Below are positions 46,925 through 57,510 of a DNA stretch of 64,000 bases, in pieces. Position numbers and translations under genes: made by a program. Every line of letters begins with the position of its first letter. Positions within the stretch are counted from its first letter, which is position 1. The DNA is from CAVPDG01 sp963702535. Lineage in GTDB: Bacteria; Chloroflexota; Anaerolineae; Anaerolineales; UBA4823. The DNA lies in the NCBI GenBank assembly GCA_963702535.1, contig CAVPDG010000024.1, positions 481,814-545,813 on the forward strand, given 5' to 3'. Below the pieces are notes generated by a model. That model saw only the letters and a program-made list of their open reading frames with translations, did not search any database and was not told the origin of the DNA.

Positions 46925-47590
46925 ATGTTGCAAGAACTGCGTGAGAGAGTCCTCCAGGCAGGGCTCAAGCTGCGTGAGTACGACCTGATCGTCATGGCTG
47001 GCGGTACGGTCGCTGCCCGTGATCCCGAGTCGGGATACGTGGTCATCACCCCCAGCGGCATGGAATACGAAGGGCTCACCTGGGAAGATATGTGCGTGAT
47101 CGACTTGAACTGCCACAAGATCGAAGGCAGGCGGCGCCACTCGATCGCCAGCGATATGTTCACCGAGATCCTCAAGGCGCGCCCGGATGTGAATGCCGTC
47201 ACCCACTCCCATTCCCGTTATGCCACGGCGTTTTCCTGCCTCAATCGCGAGATACCCGTGATCACCACCACGCACGGCAACCTCGTCGGTGGTCCCGTGC
47301 CGTGTACCAGTTGGGTGCATCCTGATCCGCATACCCCGGAGTACCTGGCGGATATCGTCAAGGTGATTGGCTCCGGCAACGCCTGCAACATCCGCAACCA
47401 CGGCGTGCTCGCCTTGGGTCGCACCGTGGAGGAATCCATTGAAAACCTGATCACCATCGAGGTTTCCGCCCAGATCACGTTTATCGCCGAGCAAATGGGC
47501 AAGCCCTATATCCTCACGCCGGATGAAACAAAGCGTGCTTACGACTTCTGCAAATCCGCGGTGGGGCAACATATTCCTGATCACCGATAG
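46925..47590 (+). CDS. Class II aldolase/adducin-family protein
   Basis: 221 residues, intact, behind AAGGAG. The zinc-binding histidines of class II aldolases appear in VTHSHSRYATAFSCLN and in CNIRNHGVLALG, and THGNLVGGP and ITPSGMEYEGLTWEDMCVID also fit the family. Members such as fuculose- and ribulose-phosphate aldolases or epimerases act on ketose phosphates. In this operon, cleavage of a phosphorylated ketose to DHAP and an aldehyde is plausible. First gene of the plus-strand operon and followed by its own terminator. Confidence 0.85.
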   Translation: MLQELRERVLQAGLKLREYDLIVMAGGTVAARDPESGYVVITPSGMEYEGLTWEDMCVIDLNCHKIEGRRRHSIASDMFTEILKARPDVNAVTHSHSRYATAFSCLNREIPVITTTHGNLVGGPVPCTSWVHPDPHTPEYLADIVKVIGSGNACNIRNHGVLALGRTVEESIENLITIEVSAQITFIAEQMGKPYILTPDETKRAYDFCKSAVGQHIPDHR

Positions 47591-47614
47591 GCTGCACTTT
47601 TGTGCAGCCTTTTC
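47590..47614 (+). terminator. Hairpin after the aldolase gene
   Basis: GGCTGCAC (47590-47597) pairs with GTGCAGCC (47602-47609) around TTTT and runs into TTTTCTTT. It overlaps the stop codon by one base and could reduce transcription into the rest of the operon. Confidence 0.8.
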
Positions 47615-47704
47615 TTTCGCAGATGCAGCGCGCAATCGAAAATAGCGGCAACTTGTTCTGTTCATCCCGTGCAATTCTGTTGTAGAGATAAGGAGAAGCA
47701 TCCG

Positions 47705-48007
47705 ATGTTGCGACATGCCGTAGGAGTCAACCTGAAGTACGAAAAAGATGATCCGCGTGTCAAGGAGTTTTTCAAGGCAGCCAAGAAAGCCCTGGCGACC
47801 ATCCCCCAGGTGAAGGCGTATACCCACTACGTCGTCACCAATCCGGATTGCGGCTACCAATACGGCTTTGTCCTGGATTTCGAATCGGAAGAAACCTGGA
47901 ATGAGTACAACGAGAACCCCGAGAACCTGGTCTTTTCCGAAAAATACTGGGAGAAAGACGTCGCCAGTTACCTGTATTTCAACTTTGTGCCCTACGATGA
48001 AGGCTAG
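47705..48007 (+). CDS. Dabb-type stress-responsive alpha/beta-barrel protein
   Basis: 100 residues from ATG 47705 behind AAGGAG. MLRHAVGVNLKYEKDDPRVK, TIPQVKAYTHYVVTNPDCGY and SEETWNEYNENPENL match the dimeric ferredoxin-like Dabb fold (PF07876). These small proteins include cyclases and enzymes of uncertain role and often accompany sugar or aromatic catabolic genes. It may act on an operon intermediate. It lies 11 bp upstream of the dehydrogenase E1alpha gene. Confidence 0.8.
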   Translation: MLRHAVGVNLKYEKDDPRVKEFFKAAKKALATIPQVKAYTHYVVTNPDCGYQYGFVLDFESEETWNEYNENPENLVFSEKYWEKDVASYLYFNFVPYDEG

Positions 48008-48018
48008 GAGTGGAGAAA

Positions 48019-48995
48019 ATGGCGTTAGATTTGGAAGATAAGCTGGATATCTATGAGAAGATGCTGCAAATTCGCCTCTCCGAGTCGAAGATGTGCGAAT
48101 TGTTCCAGAAGGGTGAGATCGTCGGGCACATGCTGCCCTGCCTGGGGCAGGAAGCCATCCCCGCCACCTTAGCCAAGGTGTACGACCGCGAGGATTACAT
48201 CATCACCGCCCACCGCGGCGGCGGGCACTACATGGCGAAGGGCTGCGATTTCAACGCCATGTGGGCGGAGCTTTACGGGCGCGTTACCGGCATCACCAAA
48301 GGGAGGGGCGGGCAGCTCCACCTGATGGATATGTCGCACTTTGCCCTCACCGGCAATGCCGTTGTCGGTCAGCAATGGAGCCTGGCAGCCGGGGCGGGCT
48401 TCGTCGCCCGCAAGCGCGGCAGGATGGTTGTTGCCGTGGGCGGAGAAGGCTCCACCAACCGCGGACCCTTCCACGAGAGCCTCAACATCGCCGCCGTCCA
48501 GAAGCTGCCCATCCTGTACGTGGTGGAGTACAACAATAAGCAGATGTGGAACACCTGCGCCGAGACCACCGCCGGCACGCGCATCGCCAACCGCGCTTTT
48601 GGTTACGGTATCCCCGGCGCCACGGTGGATGGCAACGATGTCTACGCCATCTATGACCAGGCGGCTGAGCTTTCGCCGAGCATATCCGCAGCGGCAAAGG
48701 TCCCTGCCTTTTGGAGTGCGTCACTTTGCGCTGGCGCGATAGCGTCAGCAACATTCGCGAGCTGCCAGAAATCGTGGAGTGGAATAAGAGCCCGGAGAAT
48801 GATCCCGTTGCCCGCTTCGAGGTCAAGCTGCGCCAGGAGGGCATCTTGAGCGATGCGATCGACACGGAGCTCAAAGAGCGCGTCCAGTCTGTACTGGACG
48901 CCGCCCTGACCTTTGCCCAAAACAGCCCCAAGCCCCATCCCACGGATGGCATCGATGAAGTCTACAGCCAGCCGGTGCTTGCCCAGGAGCTCTGA
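48019..48995 (+). CDS. Thiamine-diphosphate-dependent dehydrogenase E1 component, alpha subunit (frame broken near 48670)
   Basis: About 325 residues from ATG 48019 behind CTAGGAG. E1alpha signatures include LGQEAIPATLAKV, TAHRGGGHYMAKG and GITKGRGGQLHLMDMS. The ThDP/Mg motif region GGEGSTNRGPFHESLNIAAV runs on to VVEYNNK. Here the usual GDG...NN is G-E-G...NN, so the metal-binding Asp is Glu. The His in the common HRGHGH is Gly. One shift near 48670 continues to FAEHIRSGKGPCLLECVTLR. It would decarboxylate or cleave the donor and pass an acyl group to the E2 lipoyl arm. The nearest family is acetoin/branched-chain dehydrogenase. Confidence 0.83.
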
Positions 48996-48996
48996 T

Positions 48997-49974
48997 ATGA
49001 AAAATATGAAGATGGTCGATGCAATCCGTGAAGCCTTGCGAGAGGAGCTGGCGCGCGACGAGAATGTCTTCTTGATCGGAGAAGCCATCGGCGGCAACCA
49101 GGGCGGTATTTTCCAGGTCACACGCGGCCTGGATGCTGAATTTGGCAAGGATCGTGTGGTGGAATCGCCCATATCGGAAGCGGTGCTGGGCGGCATTGCC
49201 GTGGGCGCGGCTGCCTTTGGCATGCGCCCCGTGGTGGAGATCATGCTCGGCTCGCTGATGACGCTGGTGGTGGACGAGGTGCACAACCAGGCGGGCACGC
49301 TGCACTACACCAGCGGCGGCAAGATCAACGTCCCGTGCGTCATCCGCACCTGCGATTGGATGCGCATCATCTCCGGTCCGCACCATTGCGGCAATATCGA
49401 CGCCATGTGGCTCAATTCGCCCGGCGTCAAAGCTGTCAGTCCCGCCACGCCCTACGATGCCAAGGGCTTGCTCAAAGCCGCCATTCGCGATAACGACCCG
49501 GTGATCTTCATCGAGTACTCGCCGCTCTTCACGAAAACCGGCGATGTGCCGGAAGAAGATTACATCGTGCCCATCGGCAAAGCGGATATCAAGCGCCCGG
49601 GGACGGATGTCACCTTCATTTGCTATGCCACCACGGTGTGGGATGGTCTGGAAGCCGCCGAGATCATGGCGCAGGAGGGCGTCAGCGTCGAGGTGCTCGA
49701 CCTGCGCACCATCCAGCCGTATGACAGGGAAGCCATCCGCGCCTCGGTCGAAAAGACCGGCAGGGTGATCATCGCCTACGAGGGCTACAAAACGGGGGGT
49801 GTGGGCAGCGAGATTGCCGCCTTCATCGCCGAAGAGTGCATCGAAAGCCTCAGCGCCCCGGTCGTGCGCATCGCCTGTAAAGACGTTCCCAACCCTTCCA
49901 ATCCGGTTCTGATCGATGGCATCGCCATCACGAAAGCCCAGATCCTGGACGCCATCCGCCGCGTGATGGCGTAG
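48997..49974 (+). CDS. Thiamine-diphosphate-dependent dehydrogenase E1 component, beta subunit
   Basis: 325 residues, intact, ATG 48997 one base after the E1alpha stop. MVDAIREALREELARDENVF, FLIGEAIGG, RVVESPISEAVLGGIAVGAA and YATTVWDGLEAAEIMAQEGV are typical of E1beta. The C-terminal transketolase-C domain has VEVLDLRTIQPYDREAIRAS and PNPSNPVLIDGI. It pairs with E1alpha to form the heterotetramer. The ESPISEA motif supplies the catalytic Glu that activates the cofactor. Confidence 0.9.
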   Translation: MKNMKMVDAIREALREELARDENVFLIGEAIGGNQGGIFQVTRGLDAEFGKDRVVESPISEAVLGGIAVGAAAFGMRPVVEIMLGSLMTLVVDEVHNQAGTLHYTSGGKINVPCVIRTCDWMRIISGPHHCGNIDAMWLNSPGVKAVSPATPYDAKGLLKAAIRDNDPVIFIEYSPLFTKTGDVPEEDYIVPIGKADIKRPGTDVTFICYATTVWDGLEAAEIMAQEGVSVEVLDLRTIQPYDREAIRASVEKTGRVIIAYEGYKTGGVGSEIAAFIAEECIESLSAPVVRIACKDVPNPSNPVLIDGIAITKAQILDAIRRVMA

Positions 49975-49990
49975 CAGGAGCGAAGAACCT

Positions 49991-51187
49991 ATGGCTGAGA
50001 TCATCGTGATGCCCAAAATGAACCTCACCATGGAGGAGGGGGTCCTGGTGGAGTGGGTCAAAAAGCTGGGAGAGCGGGTAAAAACCGAAGAGATCCTGTG
50101 CAATATCGAGACCGAAAAGTCGATGGCGGAGATGGAGTCGCCTGCCTCGGGTGTGCTGCTCAAGGTCTGGGGCGTCGAAGGCGAGACCTACAAGGTCTCC
50201 ACGCCCATCGCCCTCATCGGCGAGCCGGACGAGGATGTTGCTGCCCTCATCGCCCAGGCAGAAAGGCGCCTGGCGGGCGTTGAGGAGCAGCCGGCGCAGG
50301 CAGAGGCTGCGCCTGCCGCGGCTGCCGCCACCGCCGGGGATCGCTCCCAGGTGGTCAAAATGCTGCCCAAAGTGCGCAAGCTCGCCACCGACCTCGGCGT
50401 CGATATCGCCGCCCTGGCAGCTTTCTGCGGCGAGCGCAAGATCACCGAGGCAGAAGTGCTGGCTTTTCAAGCGGCTTCCCGCTCCCCGTCTGCCGTGACA
50501 ACCGCCCCCGGCGACCGCCGCGTGAAGATGAGCAGCATGCGCCGCACCATCGCTGCCAACATGAGCGAGAGCCTCCAGAAAACCGCCCAGCTCACCAACA
50601 TCACCGAAGTGGATATGACCCGCTCCATGGAGCTGCTGGCAGCGCGCAAAGCCGAAGGCATCTCCCTCACTGCCCTGGTCGTCAGAGCCTGCGCCATCGC
50701 CATCCGGGAGCACGAGATCATCAACACGGTGGTGGATGGCGATGAGATCATCTACAAGGCGGGCATTCACATCGGCGTGGCTGTGGATGTGCCCGGCGGG
50801 CTGGTGGTGCCGGTCATCCGTGACGCCGGGGAAAAGGATGTGCTCAGCCTCTCCGGCGAGATTGCCGCACTCGCCGAGCGCGCCCGCCAGGGTGCGCTCT
50901 CGCAGGATGAACTCTCGGGCGGCACCTTCACCATTTCCAACGCCGGTATGCTCGGGCTGGAGTCCTTCACGCCCATCATCAACTACCCGCAGACCGCTAT
51001 CCTCGGCGTGGGGGCGGTGCTGCGCCTGCCGCGCTACCTGGATGGCGCCTCGGAGGTCGTCGTGCCGCGCTACATCATGAAGCTGTGCCTCACCTACGAC
51101 CACCGCGTCATCGATGGCGCCCCGGCAGCACGCTTCTCGCTGCGCCTGCGTGATTTGCTGCAGGAACCAGGATCGCTGTTTGCATAA
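49991..51187 (+). CDS. Dihydrolipoamide acyltransferase (E2) component
   Basis: 398 residues, intact. The N-terminal lipoyl domain has the lysine to be lipoylated in NIETEKSMAEMESPASG (about residue 43). A Pro/Ala linker leads to the peripheral-subunit-binding domain (MLPKVRKLATDLGVDIAALA). The catalytic domain ends in YDHRVIDGAPAARF, with the HxxxDG active-site motif. It transfers the acyl group to CoA. No dihydrolipoamide dehydrogenase (E3) gene is in the operon, so E3 is presumably shared with another complex. Confidence 0.92.
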   Translation: MAEIIVMPKMNLTMEEGVLVEWVKKLGERVKTEEILCNIETEKSMAEMESPASGVLLKVWGVEGETYKVSTPIALIGEPDEDVAALIAQAERRLAGVEEQPAQAEAAPAAAAATAGDRSQVVKMLPKVRKLATDLGVDIAALAAFCGERKITEAEVLAFQAASRSPSAVTTAPGDRRVKMSSMRRTIAANMSESLQKTAQLTNITEVDMTRSMELLAARKAEGISLTALVVRACAIAIREHEIINTVVDGDEIIYKAGIHIGVAVDVPGGLVVPVIRDAGEKDVLSLSGEIAALAERARQGALSQDELSGGTFTISNAGMLGLESFTPIINYPQTAILGVGAVLRLPRYLDGASEVVVPRYIMKLCLTYDHRVIDGAPAARFSLRLRDLLQEPGSLFA

Positions 51188-51199
51188 GGATTCCTGACC

Positions 51200-52036
51200 A
51201 TGGTGAAGCTGCGCGACCTGCCCTTCGGCTTGTATGAAAAATCGATCTGCTTCGATTTGAGCTGGGAGGATAAATTCGCGCTGATCAAGGACGCCGGCTA
51301 CGACTATTTCGAGATCGCCATCGACGCCACGCCCCAAAGACTGGCGCGCCTGGAAGATCGCCACGAGCAGTTGCGCATCCGGCGTGCCAGCGAAGCGCTC
51401 GATACCCCCCTGTATACCTTCGCCTTTACCGCCAACCGCTTCTTCCCCCTGGGCAGCCAGGACGCTACCGTCCGCGCCGAAGGCGTGCGCCTGCTGAAGC
51501 GCGCCCTCGACTTTGCCGCTTATGTTGGGGCGCGCACGGTCAACATCGCCGCCTACGACGAGTACGAGAAGCCGAGCAATAAAACCACCGCCGGATTGTT
51601 CCTGGATTCTCTCAAGGAGTGCGTGGATCATGCCAGCATGCGCGGCGTGATCATCTCGCTCGAGACCATGGACAGCCCCTTCATCGACACCACCCGCAAG
51701 GCGCTGGGCTTTGTGCGCCTCGTCGATTCTGCCTATTTGCAGATCGGCGTGGACCCCGGCAACATCTCCGCCATGGGGCACAACCCCATCACCGATATCC
51801 CCCTCGGCGGCGGGCACATCGTCGAGGTGGAGTTCAAGGATACCCGTCCTGGCGTGGTGCGCGATATCTTCTTTGGTGAAGGCACCCTGGATTTCGACGC
51901 CTGTTTCAAGATGCTGCACGAGATCGGCTATCAAGGCTTCCTCGCCGCTGAGATGTGGTGCCACGAGGATCCGGCTTACCATGCCAACATCTATAAAGCC
52001 GCCCAATTCTTAAAAGCCAAAATGGCTGATTACTGA
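51200..52036 (+). CDS. L-ribulose/xylulose-5-phosphate 3-epimerase-like protein (UlaE/SgbU family)
   Basis: 278 residues, intact. The TIM-barrel signatures FGLYEKSICFDLSWEDKFAL, YDYFEIAIDATPQRLARL, IISLETMDSPFIDTTRKAL, VDPGNISAMGHN, VEVEFKDTRPGVVRDIFFGE and FLAAEMWCHED match the UlaE family of metal-dependent epimerases. The conserved Glu and Asp/His metal ligands are visible. The likely step is epimerisation at C3 of a ketose phosphate before aldol cleavage. Twelve bases separate it from the previous and next genes. Confidence 0.88.
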   Translation: MVKLRDLPFGLYEKSICFDLSWEDKFALIKDAGYDYFEIAIDATPQRLARLEDRHEQLRIRRASEALDTPLYTFAFTANRFFPLGSQDATVRAEGVRLLKRALDFAAYVGARTVNIAAYDEYEKPSNKTTAGLFLDSLKECVDHASMRGVIISLETMDSPFIDTTRKALGFVRLVDSAYLQIGVDPGNISAMGHNPITDIPLGGGHIVEVEFKDTRPGVVRDIFFGEGTLDFDACFKMLHEIGYQGFLAAEMWCHEDPAYHANIYKAAQFLKAKMADY

Positions 52037-52048
52037 TCTGGAGGATTT

Positions 52049-53150
52049 ATGGCTCAAGGATTTGCCCTGCAAGATAAGCTAACCGCCAGGGAGCGGGTGA
52101 TCAAGACCTTCAACCATGAGATACCCGACCGCATCCCGATCGACTACATGTACAACCCCGGCATCGACCAGCGCCTCAAGGCGCATTTCGGGCTCCAGCC
52201 CACGGATGACGAGGCTCTTACGCCAGGCTTTGGGCGTGGATTTTCGCCTCGTCGACGCGCCCTACGTCGGTCCGCCGCTCTACGAGCCGGTGCCAGACCG
52301 CAAAGTGGACCCCCTCTTCGGCTTCCGCACGCGCTGGGTGACGCACGAAACCGGCGGCTATTGGGAGTATTGTGACTTTCCCCTGGCAGAGGGCGATACG
52401 GACCTGGCGTCCAAATGGCCCTTCCCCAACCCCGATGACTTTGACTACGATGTTTTGGAAGCGCAGTGCGACAAATATCAAGATTACGGTCTGGTGCTCG
52501 GCAACAACGGTCTGGGGGTGATCATCTGCCGCCTGGGCTTCTACATGGGCTTCGACCAGGCGCTCGTCTCCCTGCAGTTGGGCGATCCCGCCGCCTTGAT
52601 CTTCATGGATCGCCTCTTAGCCTTTCAGCTCGGTCACCTGGAGCGCATGCTCGAGCGGGTGGGCGACCGGATTCAGGTCGTCTGGATGGGCGAAGACCTG
52701 GGCACTCAAATTGCACCGCTCATCGGCATGGGCTTGTTCGAAAGGGAGATCCTGCCCCGCCACAAGAAATTCCTGGATGTCACCAATGCCTATAATGTCC
52801 CGGTCATGCTGCACACCTGCGGTTGCAGCAGCTGGTCGTATGAAAAGTATATCGAAGCCGGCTTGCGGGCGGTGGATACCCTGCAGCCCGAGATTTACGA
52901 GATGAGCCCGCGCTACCTCAAAGACCATTTCGGCGGCAGGCTCGTCTTTCACGGGAGCATCTCCACGCGCGGCGCCGTAACCTATGGCACGCCTGAGGAA
53001 GTGGAGAACGAAGTGAAGGAAACGGTCGAGATTATGATGCCCGGCGGCGGCTATTGCCTGGCGCCCACCCACCGCTTGCAGGATAACACCCCATTGGAAA
53101 ATGCTTTGAAGATGTACGAGGTTGCCCACAAGGTCGGGCGTTATTCGTAG
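52049..53150 (+). CDS. Uroporphyrinogen-decarboxylase-family protein (frame broken near 52220)
   Basis: About 366 residues from ATG 52049 behind CTGGAGG. The N-terminus (LTARERVIKTFNHEIPDRIP) and, after one shift, GVDFRLVDAPYVGPP, GLGVIICRLGFYMGFDQALV, VQVVWMGEDLGTQ-like segment, VPVMLHTCGCSSW and FGGRLVFHGSISTRGAVTYG match the UroD-like barrel family. Many members are methyltransferases in one-carbon metabolism rather than true heme enzymes. The HTCGC Cys/His may bind zinc. In this sugar operon a role in demethylation or another C1 step is possible but unproven. Confidence 0.8.
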
Positions 53151-53227
53151 TGGCGGAGGGGGTCACCCCCGTCAGGGGGCTCGCCCGCCTGGCAAGACGA
53201 TTTTGAACCACACGAGGAGAATGATCG

Positions 53228-54775
53228 ATGGCGAAGAAAATATTGGTTGGGATTGATCTGGGCACCTCCACACTGAAAGCGGTGTTCTTAGACGCCTCCC
53301 TGCATAAAATCATCACCACCCAGATCGAAGAGATCGCCCCCGTGCAAGCGGAAAGCCCGGAGTACATCGAATACGACCCCTACGACTGGTGGAACGGCAC
53401 CCTCCGCCTGCTCAAGCGGGGCTTCGAGAACGGCGTCAACCCGCAGGAGATTGCCGGCATCAGCTTCGGCGGCTGGACGGTCGGCGCCCTGTTCGTCGAT
53501 GCGCAAGGCGTCCCGGTGACCCGCTCCATCCATTACAACGACATGCGCCACCTCCCCGCCATGCAGGAGCTGGAGCAGCTCATCGGCGCCGAGTGCGTCG
53601 AGAAGAACGGCAACTACATGGGCATCTATAACGGCTTTGGCAAGCAGTACTGGTGGAAAAAGTACCGCCCCGAGGTCTTTGCCAAAGCCGCCTACGTCAT
53701 GACCGAAGCCTCCTGGATGACCTACCAGCTCACCGGGCGTCTTCGCCTGGAATCGCACGCAAGCCGCCTTCTTTGCGCCGTATAACGCCAGGACCCGCCA
53801 GTGGGATGACGAGATGCTGCAAAAGGTGGACTTTCCCCGCAGCATGTTCCCCAGGCTGTATGACGCCTGGGAGATCGTCGGCGGCGTGACCGAGGAAGCT
53901 GCCCGCCTCACCGGGCTGGCGGCTGGCACGCCGGTGGTGGCGGGCGTGGATGACGCCGCCCCGGTCGCCCTCACCACGGGCGTCATCACCGCCGGGCAGG
54001 CTTTCATCTCCGTCGGCTCCGGCGCCAACATCGCCGCCAATACCAATGGACCCGTCAGCCATCCCACCATCCTGACCTACCCGCATTGCGTGCCCGGCTT
54101 GTACATGGCGATCACCGTCCTGTCTTCCACCGGCTTGAGCAATAAGTGGATGCGCAACAACCTGTGCCAGGCTGAATTCGGCTGTGGCAGCCATCACCGG
54201 CGAAGACCCCTACGACACCATGGGCAGGGCGGCGGGATTGTCGAAGCCGGGCTCGAGCGGCGTGCTCTTCCTGCCCTACCTGGATGGCGACTACACGCCC
54301 AACAACGACCCCATCGCCCGCGCTTGTTTCGTCGGCATTGGCACCTCCAATACCAAGAACGACCTGCTGCGCGCCACGCTCGAGGGTGTGGCTTTCTCCA
54401 TTCTGGATAACATCGAGCTGATCCGTGAGCTGGGCGGCAACCTGGATGAGATCGTCCTGGCGGGCGGCATCGCCAAGAGCAACCTGTGGCTGCAAATTAT
54501 CGCCGATGTCACCGAACTGCGTGATCTCCCTGCCCGAAGAGACCGAAGGCGCCGCTTTCGGCGGGGCGCTGGTCGCCGGCATCGGCGCCGGCATCTACCC
54601 GGATGTCGAGAGCGCCATCCGCCAGACGGTCAAGATCCGCCGCGATGTTTGCAAGCCGGATGCCAAGAACCACGCCCTTTACATGGAAATGTACGCGATC
54701 TATAAGGGCTTGTATCCCGCCCTCAAGGATACCTTTGCCCGCTTGGGTGAGCTGCGGGAAAAGCAAAATGCCTGA
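53228..54775 (+). CDS. FGGY-family carbohydrate kinase, xylulokinase-like (frame broken near 53735, 54178, 54525)
   Basis: About 514 residues from ATG 53228 behind GAGGAGA. N-terminal ATPase lobe: GIDLGTSTLKAVFLD and ISFGGWTVGALFVD. Middle: YMGIYNGFGKQYWWKKYRPE, QAAFFAPYNARTRQWDDEML and GTPVVAGVDDAAPVALTTG. C-terminal lobe: FLPYLDGDYTPNNDP, VLAGGIAKSNLWLQIIAD and EETEGAAFGGALVAG. It transfers phosphate from ATP to a ketose or polyol, the entry step after uptake by the ABC importer encoded next. The exact sugar is unknown. Confidence 0.88.
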
Positions 54776-54882
54776 GCGCTGCATGCGAGATTTTGAGGAT
54801 AAGGAGGTGACAGGGCAACTCTGGTTATTGGGTTAGCGTATTGCGTCCGTCCGTACATATCAAGTGACAAGAGGAGAAAAGC

Positions 54883-55871
54883 ATGTCCAAGATCGAGTCA
54901 ATTTTCCGGCGAGATTCCTGGTTCGCCAAAACGATCGCAGTGATCATCATCTGCGCCATCGTCCTCTCGGCGTGTACAACCCCCACCGCCGCCCCCACCA
55001 AGCCCCGCAGGGCGCCGCCCCCGAAGGCAAACCGCTCAAGAAGCTGGGCGTCATCCACTACCTGCAGTCCTGGGAAATGTACGTCATCATGCAGGAAGCC
55101 ATCGACAAGCTCGCTAAAGAGCAGGGCGTTGAGATCGTCACCGCCGATGGCAATGGCGATGCTGCCAAGCAAATGCCGGCTGTCGAGACCATGATGAACG
55201 CCGGCGTGGATGGCATCATCGCAGTCACCGTCGATGGTCCGTCCCTGGAACCCTCCGCCCAGAAGTTGAACGAAAAAGGCATCCCGTTTGTCTCTCTCTT
55301 CACCGAAGTGCCCTCCGCCACGGTCAACGTTTATGTCGACGAGTACAAGTATGGCTGCGCCATCGGTACTCTCGCCGGGCAATGGGCGCAGAAGAACTTC
55401 CCCGGCGAGGAGATCGAAGCTGCCTTGCTGCGCATGCACGACTATCGCCCCGGCGTCCAGCGCGGCCAGGGTATGCGCGATTGCTTCGCCAAGGAATTCC
55501 CCACCGGCAAGATCGTCTCCGACCAGAACTCGGTGGATATGCAAACCGGCATGACAGCGACCGAAACAATCCTGCAGGCTAACCCCAACGTGCGAATCTT
55601 CATGGCAGACTCCGATGATACCGGAGCCGTTGGCGCTTACGAAGTGCTCAAGGCGAAGGTGAAAGAGGAAGACTATGACAAATACGCCGTCATCGGCGCC
55701 GATGGCACCGGTCAGGGCCTCAAATACCTCAAAGAGGGCGGCATGTTCCGCGGCGATGTGGATGTGTTCCCCTACCAGCTCGGTGAAGACGCCTTCAACA
55801 TGATCAAGGCGCTCCTCGCCGGCGAGAAAATTGATCAAAAACAATTTGTCAAGTTCCTTCCCGTCGATTAG
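54883..55871 (+). CDS. Sugar-binding lipoprotein of an RbsB-type ABC importer (frame broken near 55005)
   Basis: About 330 residues from ATG 54883 behind GAGGAG. The lipobox region IVLSACTT gives a lipid anchor. After one shift in a C-run (one more C at 55003-55006 would restore frame) the Peripla_BP_4 domain continues: KLGVIHYLQSWEMYVIMQEA, VETMMNAGVDGIIAVTVDGP and ANPNVRIFMADSDDTGAVGA. It binds the substrate and delivers it to the permease. The substrate cannot be predicted. It is the first of three importer genes. Confidence 0.9.
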
Positions 55872-56012
55872 AGACGGCCATCAAGAAATACAAATAGCCT
55901 CGCATCGAGGGGCGGTGCGCTCGCAACGCCCGCCCCGTCACTTGCCCTACGGTGACCCTCACCTGTACTTCGGCGACCTCGTCACCTGCACCATCCAACA
56001 AGGATTGCTGGT

Positions 56013-57510
56013 ATGGCTGAAAACTTGCTCGAAATGAAAGGCATCACCAAATACTATCCCGGCGTCGTCGCCCTGGATAAAGTCGACTTCTCCGTCACTG
56101 CCCGGCGAAGTTCACGCCCTGCTGGGCGAGAACGGCGCCGGCAAATCTACCTTGATCAAGATCCTGGCGGGCGCTGAGCAGCGCGATGAAGGCGAGATCT
56201 GGCTCGATGGGCAAGCCTACGACCAGTACTCCCCCCACGACGCCATTCAAATGGGCATCAGCGTCATTTATCAGGAATTCAACCTCGTCCGCAAATTGTC
56301 CATCGAGGAGAACATCTTCCTCGGCAAAGAGTACCGCAACGGCATTTTTACCGATAAGAAAGCCATGATCCAAAAGGCGCGTGAGGTGTTCGAGCCGCTG
56401 GGCGGGGAGATCGATCCCAGGGTCAAGGTAGCCGAGCTCAGCGTCGCCTACCAGCAGCTTGTCGAGATTGCCAAGGCTGTCATCAACCGCGCCAAGATCA
56501 TCGTCATGGATGAGCCTTCCGCTGCCCTGTCGCTGCGCGAGCTTGAGATCTTGTTCAAGCTCATCCGCCGGCTGAAGAGCGAAGGCACCTCCATCATCTA
56601 CATCTCCCACCGCCTCGAGGAAGTCTTCGAGATCGCCGACCGGGTGTCCGTCTTTCGCGATGGCAAGTATGTGGGTACCCGACTGGTATCGGAGACCAAT
56701 AAAGACCAGCTCATCAGCATGATGGTCGGTCGCGAGCTATCCGGTGATTACCCACAAAACGAGCAGAAGCGCGATCGAGGTCGTCTTGAAGGCTGTGGGC
56801 ATCACCAACCGCGAAGCTGCGCGACGTGTCGTTTGAGCTGTATCGCAATGAGATCCTGGGCATCACCGGGCTGGTGGGCGCCGGGCGCACCGAGCTGCTG
56901 CGCGCCATTTTCGGCGCCGATCCCTGTTTCGGAGAAATCTACATCCACGGCGAAAAAGCGAGCATCCGCTCTCCCCAGGACGCCATCCGCCATGGCATCT
57001 CCTTCTTGCCCGAAGACCGCAAGACCGATGGTATTTTGCTCGAGATGCCCGTGCGCTTCAACATGAGTATCGCTTCGTTGAAAAAATATGCGCCGAATGG
57101 CTTTGTCAACCGCTCCAAGGAAAATCGCAACCGTTCAAAAATTTGTGGATGCCATTCGCATCAAAACGCCGGACTTGGAGCAAAAAGCCAAGAATCTCTC
57201 CGGCGGCAACCAGCAAAAGGTCATTTTAGGCAAGTGGCTTGCCTGCGAATCCGACATCATTATCTTCGATGAGCCTACGCGGGGCATCGATGTGGGCGCC
57301 AAGCAGGAGATCTACCTGTTGATGAACCAGCTCTTGAAGGAGGGCAAGAGCATTATCCTCGTCTCCTCCGAGCTGCCTGAGATTATTGGCATGAGCGACC
57401 GGGTATTGGTGATGCACGACGGCGCGATCACCGCCGAGCTGGATAAAAGCGAGCTGACGCAAGAGCTGATCCTGGCGAAAGCATCCTCAGAAGGAGAAGT
57501 CGTCGCATGA
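56013..57510 (+). CDS. ABC importer ATPase, RbsA/MglA type (frame broken near 56097, 56780, 57120)
   Basis: About 499 residues with two ABC domains. Domain 1: LLGENGAGKSTLIKILAGAE (Walker A), ELSVAYQQLVEIAKAVINRA (signature region) and IIVMDEPSAALSLRELEI (Walker B). Domain 2: degenerate Walker A region GLVGAGRTELLRAIFGA, NLSGGNQQKVILGKWLACES and IIFDEPTRGIDVGAKQEIYL. This double-domain layout is standard for carbohydrate importers of the Rbs class. Its stop overlaps the permease ATG by 4 bp. Confidence 0.9.

Noticed and set aside
49928..52006. 692-codon minus-strand frame opposite the E2 and epimerase genes
   Set aside because: His/Gly/Asp-rich antisense shadow caused by high GC; the plus-strand proteins have clear catalytic motifs.
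54825..55844. 339-codon minus-strand frame opposite the sugar-binding protein
   Set aside because: Mirror of a conserved lipoprotein gene, with composition typical of a shadow.
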